DNA of 64,000 nucleotides from Iris pallida (lineage: Eukaryota > Streptophyta > Magnoliopsida > Asparagales > Iridaceae). The translations under genes were made by a program, and so were the position numbers. The stretch spans positions 28,026,706 through 28,090,705 of the forward strand of contig JANAVB010009598.1 of assembly GCA_029216955.1 (NCBI GenBank). Direction: 5' to 3'. The notes below the pieces were generated by a model. That model did not search any database and was not told where the DNA came from. It saw only the letters and a list, made by a program, of their open reading frames with translations. The number at the start of each line of letters is the position of its first letter. The first letter of the stretch is position 1. Positions 45,228 through 58,984 of this stretch are shown in pieces.

Positions 45228-48200
45228 AATCTACCCACCTTAAAATAATTTTGTCCTCGAAATTCTAATTCATAATTATGCCTAAAATTCAAAAATAAGA
45301 ATTAAAAATAAATCCACTATTTCCACAATATCCTCGAATTTTAATTTCTCAGAAATATTTATATCTTCCTCCTAGCCATTTCGTAACTACGAATTATCGA
45401 GGACTTCTACCCACCTTTGGTCACGCTACTCCCTCAATTCTCTTGTCTTTAAAACTTTATAACTTTCCAACTAATTGCTAAAATTTCTACCCATAAATAT
45501 CTACTGCATATGGCACCTATATTATTTCCTATCTATCAAGCAATCCAAAACTTAACAAGCAAATTTACACAAGTAGCTTAAGGAAATATGACCATACGTC
45601 ACTCTGAAATAGGAAGGTCATGAAAATAAAAATAATCAAGAATAAATATGAAATTTCAAGAGCGGTAGAAAGTATCCAAGGATATAGATAGAAAGAGTGT
45701 TTATGAACCTATAGTCTTATTCGCTAGATTGGGCTACTCTAGTCTAGTCATTGACTAAATCTAAGAATTATTTGTTCTTTAGGAGAGCTTGCAATCTGGA
45801 ATACAAAAGTTCCAATCTCGGAATTCTAAACAAAGTTCCAAAATGGAATGGAGTTTGAGAAATCTAGATTGTGATCTTACTGGGTTCTCTATTTAGATAT
45901 CAGTCGTTGGTTGAATGAACATTGGATTTTAATCTATATCGACTGAACAAGATCCCAAGATAAAAACTATGTCTACTAAGTTAGGGTATTCTAGAATAGG
46001 TTTCTGTCCAAGGGGTTGAGTTAGTGGCCCGTTAAGTTGGTTAGCTAGGTTCATAAAGCCCGAAATACGCCTTCCGTGACCTTTGTGTTTAAGTAGCACA
46101 TGAGGTCTCAATTGGGTGGCATACTAGTGGCATGTGCGTAGTGGGCTTCGAGTAGGTTACAACCATATATTGGGCCGAATGAATTGAGTCAAGGTTGAGG
46201 CTCTAGTGGGAGTCAGGAAGTATACCGATATTATGGTAAAGGTTATAACTAGTCCTGTTAACCTGAAAGTTGTAGCACAAAAATAGGGTACAAAGGGACG
46301 AGTTTGAGTGGGACATGATATACCTAGATGAGGGTGGACTCGTCTAGATCTTGCATATGAAATTTGTTGGAAGATAACCGCTGGTCTCGTGCTCCGAATA
46401 TTAATGACACGGCCAGAGCACAAAATAATCTAAATGGAAAGTGGGAGTCCATGGGGCACTAATTATCACCCTAATGGAAATTATTCCGACCAATTGGTAA
46501 TAGTCGTATATCCCAAAATTGAGGAGGTTTACAATCTTTCCACCTTAGAATTATGACATGGTTTTAGGAATGATGAGGTTGGAAGGATTTCAAAGCTCGG
46601 ATATTTACCTCGACTCTTGTTAGTAAAGAATAAGGTACGACGTACCAGGATACGGTAGATATAAGTCAAGTCAAGGGTCGTTCCTCAATAAATGGAAAAC
46701 GAGTGCGTTTGCAATGACACATGGTCGATAAAATAGAATGACTTACTCGTCCACAGTATACATGAGTTGTCGACGGGGGTAACCAACTCTAAGGCACATC
46801 ATAAGAAAAAAATTCTAATAACCGAGCCTTGAATTTCTATTTGTGTCAATCCTGCCAAACTATGGTCACCAGGGTTCTAGTGGTATGGACTGGTTGATGG
46901 TAGCCACACTTGTGTATACAGCTATCATAGCCATTAGGGATACTTCGTATCTATCTACCAATTATGAGTTTTTGTCTTTCCAATCATTGAAAGACAAAGT
47001 AAAGAGTTCACGGGAGATGGCACTGAATACCATTACGTGATTCAAAGGCGAATGTATAGCTCAAGAGAAATTGTCAAAGTAGTCGCAGATGAGATCCTAG
47101 AGGCATCTACATCTCAATCCACGTAGGGTAATTAGATGAAGAGCGAACCGAATGCATCATGGTTGATCAGACCGTAATACAATGATTCTGATTAGACAAT
47201 ATGTTAGCGGGCGTCCCCAGTAAACATATGTCTCGAATCAAGCTCGATGAAAGAGAAAGCTTGCAAAACTAGGCTGTATTTACAGCGTTGGTCAAGATAG
47301 TCAAAATACAAGTACGCGAGATTTTTGAAAGTAGGCACTAGTAAGTCGAGTTTTGTGAGGATCAAAACCTTACCTGGTGTTCTTGCTTATACAGTCATCC
47401 TACTATCCTCTATCCATAAGGCCTTGGTCGACTAATGAGTTACGGAACTCTAAATTCTATATTTTAGGTAAATCCTACTGATGCCAGTCGGTCGCCTCGT
47501 TAATAGATCACAAGGACCACATAAGGCTAAGCTGAGAGGCATGCTACCACTTACAGAGCTTCCACTAGTATTGGCAATGGGTCCTAAGGGATCTACATGG
47601 CATCTCCTATCCTCTATAGTATCCTAATCTTGTGATCACGTCTAAAATCATTTTACCGAGAATTATGCCTCGCCCATATAATCTGACTGTGGCAAACTCT
47701 TGGTTCCGTGATTCAAATGCGATATACTATCAAATAATCTACCTTACATTGACACAAAGGTATCTAAGATCTAAGAGGTCAACTACGACATAGTTTTAGC
47801 AATGTTCTATAATCTATGATCCTCAAAATGGTTTCATTTCTATGGGTTGTGCCTCGCCAGTGCGCTGCTGGCTGCAGTGAACCCACACTCTCAGCTCTTA
47901 GGTAATTGGTGACAGTGCGCTGCTGTCTAGTCATCGCAGTCGTTAAACTGCTCCTACTACATTCCTAAGGACGTCAAAGAGCTGCTAAGGATTCAACTTA
48001 GTCGACTATGGTAGAAAGCGTAAGCGCCTGCCTGTAAGTATCAATCCTTAAAACAAAACATTGGTCAGAAGGAAATATCTGAAGACAAGTGAAGTAAAAC
48101 ATCCTAATCTTTATCTCATATATATTTCAAATCGCTGAGGGGAAAAACTTTGAATCAATTCTAACTCGGAATTCATACAGGAATAACAGAATCAAAAATT

Positions 48201-48628
48201 ATAAACTAACTCCTTACAGAAAAAGAATTGAAAATAGACAATTCTAACTTATGATATAAGATTTATATCTAATAAAGCAAAAGAAATTAAACAGTTTATC
48301 AAAATTAACGCCTTAATTCTAGGCAAGTCTAACATACCAAGCGAATAGTATATCTATGTTGTTTCACATGGTCTTATCAAAAGCAATAGTGTATCTATAG
48401 AGATCTAGCAAGTTATCTAATTTACATGGCCTATCTAATAACCTTAACTACCCAACGGTCAATTTGAACAAGGGACTCCTAGTCCTAGTTGTTCTCCTAA
48501 ATTATTTTAATCCTAATTGTGAATGAGCATTTCTTGGGCGCAGGCTCGCAATAGTACGACTAACTTAGGTACCATCACGAGTTCACAATCTTTGCAAAAA
48601 CTGACCTGCATGGGCCACCACAAAAACT
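45228..48628 (-). other. LARD-B interior 1, non-coding
   Basis: It is bounded by a polypurine tract at 45228-45263 (minus strand CGAGGACAAAATTATTTTAA, then GGTGGGTAG) and a candidate primer-binding site at 48605-48620 (minus TGGTGGCCCATGCAGG). Only short frames occur and none resembles gag or pol. A hairpin pair lies at 47856-47927. Interior 2 matches it almost throughout. Confidence 0.85.
47851..47930 (-). other. Paired hairpins with covarying stems, interior 1
   Basis: In element sense (minus strand) the pair reads GACAG CAGCGCA CTGTC (47927-47911) and GCCAG CAGCGCA CTGGC (47872-47856). The seven-base loop is the same and the stem differs by one compensated base pair. They sit about 700 bases downstream of the primer-binding site, within a block shared with LARD-A. 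Confidence 0.6.
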
Positions 48629-50583
48629 TGTCACGACCCGCAGCCGCTTTTCGGATACGAGACGTGTCCAAGCCAGCCTACGCCGCAGAGTCGGCGGTAG
48701 AACGCTGTCAAGCCTGGAAGAAATAAATGTCAAAATATCACATTTGTTGCTCATTCACAATTTTAAATTTATTACAATAGTTACAACATTTTTATATTTA
48801 AAGAAAAATACAAAGTTTTACAATTAATGAAAATGGAACAACTGTTATCTATTTCTAGGTTTCCTCAGCATACCCAAGCCTTTCCAATGCTAAGAGTGAT
48901 CGCGGCTAAACCTGAAAAATGTTGGTTTCCAGTCAGGAATGGAACAAGTACACAAACCGACGACAATGCAAAAACACAATAGAATTAACAAGACATGAAA
49001 ATAACATATGAGATATCAAAACTGGTAAATAACTGATGACATAGCACGCTAGAGAAGATAATAAGGAAAAACTAATAAAAGACATCTATCTAGGTGATGT
49101 GAAATATCCTTTCGACATGTGAACGGCTAGGGGGTAAAATACGGCTCACTGTACGTGTCGTGTGCAGCGGCTATCGTGCAAGATTAGACATATTAGGATA
49201 TTTCTGGATAGTCCACATGTATACTAAGATATTTCCCCTCCCGACTACTCCGTGTGACGAGCGTGTCAACAAGCAGCAAGATATATGTATAGATATGAAA
49301 TGAGAAAACTACTATGAATCGGAAAGCAATCAGAAAGTGCACTTGCCTGAGGTCCTTAGCTGGAGAAACCAATAACACTATACCACTCAAAGAGCCACAA
49401 TCAGTCAACACATGCAGAAGTCTCCGGATGCAGAAATAAATAGTACCAACATTCTCAGAATAGTCAAATTAGTTAGGATTGCCTGTCCTTAAGTCCAATT
49501 CTGGACACAGGGGCAAAATGGTAATTTCGGACAAAAACGGTGTTCGTCGTTGGACCCGCTTTGTACCGAAAAGCGTGCCAGAGTCAATAGTCTCTAAAGT
49601 TGTCAAACTATATGTCTACAGATCTAGTTTTTTGATACGAACCCAACCGTATGTCCAGAGTTGGATTCCGGCAGGCCGTGCACAAAATCGCCCGTTAAGT
49701 GGAACCGCGGGGCCCGCAAAACGGTGATTTTATCAACAGTCTCAGAATCGGACCAAACTTGGCATACAGGACCAAAAAAATGATACGGTCCTGTTGGCGC
49801 AAGTTTCGTCTCGATCTGACGAACGTGCACAAAGTTATTGAGAAATTTACAACGTGCACGATACGGTGAATTTCGACGGATACGTATCAAATTCGTCGTG
49901 CACACGCGACCAATTTGAATTCCGCCAAATCCCACACGACCACGAAGCCGTTACGTAGCTTTCGATGCTTTCGGTTCGCGACCACGTCACCCGGAATGGC
50001 GGGACGCACGTCGTGTGGATGGTTTTCAATGTTTTGAAAACAGGTTTTTCCAAAACTTCGGAGTCCGATTTCTCGACGTTCAGTCGATGATTTCGATTTC
50101 CGCAAAAAGGATCGTGAAGTCCTATATGTTGTCTATAATCGTGTTCAGGTGGAATTTCTAAACAGCTACTGGATCGATCGGAATTGATCCGCCAATGTTG
50201 GTTCATGGATGGTTATATGTCTTATTTTTGGGACTGATTTTTCGTCGATTTCAACTCGATTTACCGGCCAACATAAACAACCTAAACTCGTTCTAATAGA
50301 AAGGAAATAATCTCGTATATATTGGGGACATACCCGCGAAGTCGGTTCGTGAAACCGACGCGTGTGGAGGGAGAAATCCCGTCGCGAAGTCGCCTCATTG
50401 TTGCAACTGCTGCTGTCGCTGCCGTCGTTCCGTCCGCGCGCGCGGCCTTGTCGCCGGTCGACGGCCGCCCGCGGTGGCTCCAGGCGGCGCGCGCGCGTGC
50501 GTTGGAGGGGCGCGCAGGGTGGTTTAGGGTTTGGTGGCGTGAGAGTTGGGTTAGGATTTTTAGTTTGTCGATCCCTAGCTCGA

Positions 50584-50600
50584 TTCCTTATATATATGAA
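50584..50600 (-). promoter_or_regulatory. Probable TATA box of LARD-B LTR2
   Basis: The minus strand reads CATATATATAAGGAATCG, followed downstream by a pyrimidine-rich, then GC-rich, leader with aaaccctaaacc. LTR3 has the same at about 56688-56702. LTR1 has lost it. Confidence 0.5.
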
Positions 50601-50772
50601 GCCGACGGGAAAAGACTTTCTGTTACTGAATGCGGGGGTCGGCCAGTTCTGTTTTGCCCGAAACATGGGTTTGGCCATGTGGGCCTGCTTGACCCGGGCT
50701 AAATTTTGGGTTGGGATTACCACTGCTTTTCTTTCTTTCTTTCTATCTCTTTTGTACTGAAATTTAACTAAG

Positions 50773-50876
<104 letters not shown>

Positions 50877-51334
50877 CCTATTTATACTTACTTGGAAATA
50901 TATATAGTTATATCTATGTTTATATTTAATCATAATTATATCCACACACACAACACTATTATATATAATTATATATACATACAATTACACTATTATATGT
51001 AATTATATATACATTCAATTACACTATAATATATAATTATATATACGTACAATTTCATAAATAATATCTATATATACCTACATTCATATTTTATATATAC
51101 ACCTATATCCTTTGATAAAAATAAAATGATGATAACAATTAATAATAAATAATTTATATTTAATAACCACAATAATAATATTAATATTATATAACCTCAA
51201 TAAAATAATAATAATAATAATAATAATAAAATTCAATAAACCAATAATTAATTATTTATAAAATCTAAAATCACCATTTAAATTAAAATAAATAATAAAA
51301 AATATTTTAAAAATTTCCGGGAAGGGGAGCTACA

Positions 51335-54300
51335 AATCTACCCACCTTAAAATAATTTCGTCCTCGAAATTCTAATTCATAATTATGCCTAAAATTCAAA
51401 AATAAGAATTAAAAATAAATCCACTATTTCCACAATATCCTCGAATTTTAATTTCTCAGAAATATTTATATCTTCCTCCTAGCCATTTCGTAACTACGAA
51501 TTATCGAGGACTTCTACCCACCTTTGGTCACGCTACTCCCTCAATTCTCCTGTCTTTAAAACTTTATAACTTTCCAACTAATTGCTAAAATTTCTACCCA
51601 TAAATATCTACTGCATATGGCACCTATATCATTTCCTATCTATCAAGCAATCCAAAACTTAACAAGCAAATTTACACAAGTAGCTTAAGGAAATATGACC
51701 ATACGTCACTCTGAAATAGGAAGGTCATGAAAATAAAAATAATCAAGAATAAATATGAAATTTCAAGAGCGGTAGAAAGTATCCAAGGATACAGATAGAA
51801 AGAGTGTTTATGAACCTATTGTCTTATTCGCTAGATTGGGCTACTCTAGTCTAGTCATTGACTAAATCTAAGAATCATTTGTTCTTTAGGAGAGCTTGCA
51901 ATCTGGAATACAAAAGTTCCAATCTCGGAATTCTAAACAAAGTTCCAAAATGGAATGGAGTTTGAGAAATCTAGATTGTGATCTTACTGGGTTCTCTATT
52001 TAGATATCAGTCGTTGGTTGAATGAACATTGGATTTCAATCTATATCGACTGAACAAGATCCCAAGATAAAAACTATGTCTACTAAGTTAGGGTATTCTA
52101 GAATAGGTTTCTGTCCAAGGGGTTGAGTTAGTGGCCCGTTAAGTTGGTTAGCTAGGTTCATAAAGCCCAAAATACGCCTTCCGTGACCTTTGTGTTTAAG
52201 TAGCACATGAGGTCTCAATTGGGTGGCATACTAGTGGCATGTGCGTAGTGGGCTTCGAGTAGGTTACAACCATATATTTGGCCGAATAAATTGAGTCAAG
52301 GTTGAGGCTCTAGTGGGAGTCAGGAAGTATACCGATATTATGGCAAAGGTTATAACTAGTCCTGTTAACCTGAAAGTCGTAGCACAAAAATAGGGTACAA
52401 GGGGACGGGTTTGAGTGGGACATGATATACCTAGATGAGGGTGGACTCGTCTAGATCTTGCATATGAAATTTGTTGGAAGATAACCGCTGGTCTCGTACT
52501 CCGAATATTAATGACACGGCCAGAGCACAAAATAATCTAAATGGAAAGTGGGAGTCCATGGGGCACTAATTATCACCCTAATGGAAATTATTCCGACCAA
52601 TTGGTAATAGTCGTATATCCCAAAATTGAGGAGGTTTACAGTCTACCCACCTTAGAATTATGACATAGTTTTAGGAATGATGAGGTTGGAAGGATTTCAA
52701 AGCTCGAATATTTACCTCGACTCTTGTTAATAAAGAATAAGGTACGACGTACCGGGATACGGAAGATATAAGTCAAGTCAAGGATCGTTCCTCAATAAAT
52801 GGAAAACGAGTGCGTGTGCAATGACACATGGTCGATAAAATAGAATGACTTACTCGTCCACAGTATACATGAGTTGTCGACGGGGTAACCAACTCTAAGG
52901 CACATCATAAGAAAAGAATTCTAATAACTGAGCCTTGAATTTCTATTTGTGTCAATCCTGCCAAACTATGGTCACCAGGGTTCTAGTGGTATGGGCTGGT
53001 TGATGGTAGCCACACTTGTGTATACAGCTATCATAGCCATTAGGGATACTCCGTATCTATCTACCAATTATAAGTTTTCATCTTTCCAATCAGTGAAAGA
53101 CAAAGTAAAGAGTTCAAGGGAGATGGCACTGAATACCATTACGTGATTCAAAGGCGAATGTATAGTTCAAGAGAAATTGTCAAAGCAGTCGCGGATGAGA
53201 TCCTAGAGACATCTACATCTCAATCTACGTAGGGTAATTAGATGAAGAGCGAACCGAATGCATCATGGTTGATCAGACCGTAATAAATTGATTCTGATTA
53301 GACAATATGTTAGCGGGCGTCCCCAGTAAACATATGTCTCGAATCAAGCTCGATGAAAGGGCAAGCTTGCAAAACTAGGCTGTATTTACAGCGTTGGTCA
53401 AGATAGTCAAAATACAAGTACGCGAGATTTTTGAAAATAGGCACTAGTAAGTCGAGTTTTGTGAGGATCAAAACCTTACCTGGTGTTCTTGCTTATACAG
53501 TCATCCTACTATCCTCTATCCATAAGGCCTTGGTCGACTAATGGGTTACGGAACTCTAAATTCTATATTCTAGGTAAATCCTACTGATGCCAGTCGGTCG
53601 CCTCGTTAATAGATCGCAAGGACCACATAAGGCTAAGCTGAGAGGCATGCTACCACTTACAGAGCTTCCACTAGTATTGGCATTGGGTCCTAAGGGATCT
53701 ACATGGCATCTCCTATCCTCTATAGTATCCTAATCTTGTGATCACGTCTAAAATCATTTTACCGAGAATTATGCCTCGTCCATATAATCTGACTGTGGCA
53801 AACTCTTGGTTCCGTGATTCAGATGCAATATACTATCAAATAATCTACCTTACATTGACACAAAGGTATCTAAGATCTAAGAGGTCAACTACGACATAGT
53901 TTTAGCAATGTTCTATAATCTATGATCCTCAAAATGGTTTCATTTCTATGGGTTGTGCCTCGCCAGTGCGCTGCTGGCTGCAGTGAACCCACACTCTCAG
54001 CTCTTAGGTAATTGGAGACAGTACGCTGCTGTCTAGTCATCGCAGTCATTAAACTGCTCCTACTACATTCCTAAGGACGTCAAAGAGCTGCTAAGGATTC
54101 AACTTAGTCAACTATGGTAGAAAGCGTAAGCGCCTGCCTATAAGTATCAATCCTTAAAACAAAACACTGGTCAGAAGGAAATATCTGAAGACAAGTGAAG
54201 TAAAATATCCTAATCTTTATCTCATATATATTTCAAATCGCTGAGGGGAAAAACTTTGAATCAATTCTAACTCAGAATTCATGCAGGAATAACAGAATCA

Positions 54301-54734
54301 AAAATTATAAACTAACTCCTTACAGAAAAAGAATTGAAAATAGACAATTCTAACTTATGATATAAGATTTATATCTAATAAAGCAAAAGAAATTAAACAG
54401 TTTATCAAAATTAACGCCTTAATTCTAGGCAAGTCTAACATACCAAGCGAATAGTATATCTACGTTGTTTCACATGGTCTTATCAAAAGCAATAGTGTAT
54501 CTATAGAGATCTAGCAAGTTATCTAATTTACATGGCCTATCTAATAACCTTAACTACCCAACGGTCAATTTGAACAAGGGACTCCTAGTCCTAGTTGTTC
54601 TCCTAAATTATTTTAATTCTAATTGTGAATGAGCATTTCTTGGACGCAGGCTCGCAATGGTACGACTAACTTAAGTACCATCACGAGTTCATAATCTTTG
54701 CAAAAACTGACCTGCATGGGCCACCACAAAAACT
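51335..54734 (-). other. LARD-B interior 2, non-coding
   Basis: A near-identical copy of interior 1, with the polypurine tract just inside its left edge and the primer-binding site at 54711-54726. The hairpin pair is at 53962-53978 and 54017-54033. In the latter the loop has one change (tacgctg on the plus strand) while the stem is intact. Confidence 0.85.
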
Positions 54735-56883
54735 TGTCAAGACCCGTACCCGCTTTTCGGATACGAGACGTGTCCAAGCCAGCCTACGCCGCAGAGTCGA
54801 CGGTAGAACGCTGTCAAGCTTGCAAGAAATAAATGTCAAAATATCACATTTGTTGCTCATTCACAATTTTAAATTTATTACAACAGTTACAACATTTTTA
54901 TATTTAAAAGAAAATACAAAGTTTTACAATTAATGAAAATGGAACAACTGTTATCTATTTCTAGGTTTCCTCAGCATACCCAAGCCTTCCCAATGTTAAG
55001 AGTGATCGCGGCTAAACCTGAAAAATGTTGGTTTTCAGTCAGGAATGGAACAAGTACACAAACCGACGACAATGCGAAAACACAATAGAATTTACAAGAC
55101 ATGAAAATAACATATGAGATATCAAAACTGGTAAATAACTGATGACATAACACGATAGAGAAGAAAATAAAGAAAAACTAATAAAAGACATCTATCTAGG
55201 TGATGTGAAATATCCTTTCGACATGTGAACTGCTAGGGGGTAAAATACGGCTCACTGCACGTGTCGTGTGCAGCGGCTATCGTGCAAGATTAGACATATT
55301 GGGATATTTCTGGATAGTCCACATGTATACTAAGATATTTCTCCTCCCGACTACTCCGTGTGACGAGCGTGTCAACAAGCAGCAAGATATATATAGACAT
55401 GAAATGAGAAAACTACTATGAATCGGAAAGCAATCAGAAAGTGCACTTGCCTGAGGTCCTTAGCTGGAGAAACCAATAACACTATACCACTCAAAGAGCC
55501 ACAATCAGTCAACACATGCAGAAGTCTCCGGATGTTGAAATAAATAGTACCAATGTTCTCAGAATAGTCAAATTAGCTAGGATTGCCTGTCCTTAAGTCC
55601 AATTCTAGACACAGGGGCAAAACGGTAATTTTGGAAAAAAACGGTATTCGTCGTTGGACCCGCTTTGCACCGAAAAGCGTGACAGAGTCAATGGTCTCTA
55701 AAGTCGTCAAACTACATATCTACGAATCCAGATTTTTGATACGAACCCAACCGTATGTCCAGAGTTGGATTTCGGCGGGCCGTGCACAAAATCTCCCGTT
55801 GAGTAAAACTACGGGGCCCGCAAAACGGTGATTTTATCAACAGTCTCAGAATCGGACCAAACTTGGCATGCAGGACCAGAAAAATGATATGGTCCTGTTG
55901 GCGCAAATTTTGTCTCGATCTGACGAACATGCACAAAGTAATTGAGAAATTTGCAACGTACACGATACGGTGAATTTTGACGGATACGCATCAAATTCGT
56001 CGCGCACACACGACCAATTTAAATTCCGCCAAAGCCCACACGACCACGAAGCCGTTACGCAGCTTTCGATGCTTTCGGTTCACGACCACGTCGACCGGAA
56101 TGGCGAGACGCACGTCGTGTGGATGGTTTTCAATGTTTTAAAAACAGGTTTTTCCAAAACTTCGGAGTCCGATTTCTCGACGTTCAGTCGATGATTTCAA
56201 TTTCCGTAAAAAGGATCATGAAGTCCTATATGTTGTCTATAATCGTGTTCAGGTGGAATTTCTAAACAGCTACTGGATCGATCGAAATCGATCCGCCAAT
56301 GTTGGTTCATGGATGGTTATATATCCTGTTTTTGGGACTGATTTTTCGTCGATTTCAACTCGATTTACCGGCCAACATAACCACCTAAACTCGTTCTAAT
56401 AGAAAGGAAATAATCTCGTATATATTGGGGACATACCCGCAAAGTCGATTCGTGAAACCGACGAGTGTGGAGGGAGAAATCCCGTCGCGAAGTCGCCTCA
56501 TTGTTGCAACTGCTGCTGTCGCTGTAGTCGTTCCGTCCGCGCGCGCGGCCTTGTCGCCGGCCGACGGCCGCCCGTAGTGGCTCCAGGCAGCGCGTGCGCG
56601 CGCATTGGAGGGGCGCGCAGGGTGGTTTAGGGTTTGGTGGCGTGAGAGTTGGGTTAGGGTTTTTAGTTTGTCGATCCCTAGCTCGATTCCTTATATATAT
56701 GAAGCCGACGGGAAAAGACTTTCTGTTACTGAATGCGGGGGTCGGCCAGTTCTGTTTTGCCCAGAACATGGGTTTGGCCATGTGGGCCTGCTTGACCCGG
56801 GCTAAATTTTGGGTTGGGATTACCACTGCTTTTCTTTCTTTCTTTCTATCTCTTTTGTACTGAAATTTAACTAAGTATATATA

Positions 56884-56971
<88 letters not shown>

Positions 56972-57515
56972 CCTATTTATACTTACTTGGAAATATATAT
57001 ATATATATATTTTTTTTTTATACTTACTTGGAAATATATATAGTTATATATATATATAATCCTATTTATACTTACTTGGAAATATATATAGTTATATCTA
57101 TGTTTATATTTAATCATAATTATATCCACACACACAACACTATTATATATAATTATATATACATACAATTACACTATTACATGTAATTATATATACATTC
57201 AATTACACTATAATATATAATTATATATACGTACAATTTCATAAATAATATCTATATATACCTACATTCATATTTTATATATACACTCATATCCTTTGAT
57301 AAAAATAAAATGATGATAACTATTAATAATAAATAATTTATATTTAATAACCACAATAATAATATTAATATTATATAACCTCAATAAAATAATAATAATA
57401 ATAATAACAAAATTCAATAAACCAATAATTAATTATTTATAAAATCTAAAATCACCATTTAAATTAAAATAAATAATAAAAAATATTTTAAAAATTTTCG
57501 GGAAGGGGAGCTACA
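54735..57515 (-). repeat. LARD-B LTR3 (5' LTR of array)
   Basis: It starts TGTCAAGACCCGTACCC and ends GGGAGCTACA, followed by CAAGG. It carries a TA run at about 56873-56968. Next to it, 57000-57080 contains two extra copies of a tatacttacttggaaatata segment, a local duplication absent from LTR2. Confidence 0.92.
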
Positions 57516-57520
57516 CAAGG

Positions 57521-58331
57521 CATCCCTATGCACCGGCTAGCGACGACCAACACTGCCATTAGCGGTTTCAACTCGGGAAGGAGCTATCCCCTGGGAAAAA
57601 TCTGCTTGAAATGTCAGATCGGTGATCTGAGGACGGAGGTTACCTGCTACGTCATAGACGCAGATACGTCCTACAATATACTCTTAGGGCGTCCGTGGAT
57701 ACATAACTATATGATCGTGCCATCCACTCTCCACCAATACTTCAAGTATGTCAGTAAGCACGGCTTCGTGAAGATGAAATTCGCTGACATCGATCCATTC
57801 AAAGGGGTTGAGTCTTATTATTCTTCTGAGTCTTGTCTATATGAGGAATCCAAAACGCACATAACAGGCAAACTGAAGGCCATAACAGGGTCAAAAGAAC
57901 CTCTGAAAATCCATCTCTAGGCCCGTAAACCAAACAAAGACTCACCCTTTGTCGCAACTTTGCATAAAGAGGTGCCCGGTTCCTCCGCCATAGCTGCACA
58001 GTTGGAACCAATGGTCATCAGACTCCCGAGGTCCAGCTAGGAGCTAAAACCTGTCGTGGAGCCGATAGTGATCCGATTGCCAAAATCCAATCAAAGGCGG
58101 TCGGAAGATGCGATGCCTTCTGTAGGGCCGATGGTGATCCGATTGCCAAAATCCAGTCAAAGGCGATCGGAAGATGCAAGGTCCACTGTTGAACCGATGG
58201 TTATCTGCCTCTCTAAGACAAGCCGACAGCTACGTGTTGATCCGAGGCCCTCAAGCAAGCCGATGCCACAAAAAGAACCCTTGGTGGTCAAGCGGCCCAA
58301 GATATTGTCCCAACCTCCGGTCACGCAGGGG
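57521..58331 (+). pseudogene. Tat protease C-terminal half and repeat-bearing linker
   Basis: The protease continues directly from 31388, with IPMHRLATT, VTCYVIDADTSYN, ILLGRPWIH and VPSTLHQ, all typical after the Tat protease active site. Stops lie at 57918 (TAG) and 58038 (TAG). The linker at 58000-58270 has a 22-residue repeat (66 bp) of the form MVIRLPKSSQRRSEDA, present about three times in frame. The frame changes near 58330 at a short G run. Confidence 0.8.
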
Positions 58332-58984
58332 TAGCTGAAGAGGAGGCAGAACTCACAAAATATCTGGTTACACAGGTTAATAATCCCTCTCATGATGATG
58401 TATTCCCTGTAGAAAAATTCCCTTATTTCATTAATAAGAGGCTACCTTTGAACTACCCTGAGCTTAATCTGATGTATTCTATGGAGCACGATCTGGACAT
58501 TAACCTGCACACACAGGTGACCACCATCCATACCGCAAACCGACTTACTCCCATTAGAGGTGCCTACTTCCTAGTCCTAGGCAGAAGAAAAGGGGATCAC
58601 ACGATCATCTTCAGCCGAAAAGAAGGTCCTCAACCTTTCATGCCAGAAGAGTTCGATCTCGAACCCGACACTGGAAGATTGCCGTTCTACCTATATAGTT
58701 CCCGAGCTAAGTACTTCATGCAAAAGCAAGGGTACGACATAGAGACTACCCCAGGTCTGAATTATAGCAACGGCCGACAATCGCCTCTGCAGCTGTCAGC
58801 CCCGATAGGGAAACCTCGGGATTATTATAGCAAGTCCAGACACGGTCTCGGTTATGTTACACCAGCAACAATGCCCAAGAGCTCCGATAAGGAGTGCGAG
58901 TGGCATTCTCACTCGTCCGAGTCACCCACTTACGATTTCGATGACAACATTGGAGATATATTCAGGTGAACACTGTCTGTCAAC
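58332..58984 (+). pseudogene. Tat linker between protease and reverse transcriptase
   Basis: A shifted frame reads on through FPYFINKRLPLNYPELN, TPIRGAYFLVLG and KYFMQKQGYDIETTPGLNYS, then PRDYYSKSRHGLGYVTP near 58820-58860. Similar text precedes the reverse transcriptase in Tat elements. A TGA stop lies at 58967. Its function is unknown. Confidence 0.65.

Noticed and set aside
46157..46423. 88-residue minus-strand frame conserved in both LARD-B interiors (also 52264-52530)
   Set aside because: The two interiors are recent duplicates, so conservation is expected without selection. No domain is recognised.
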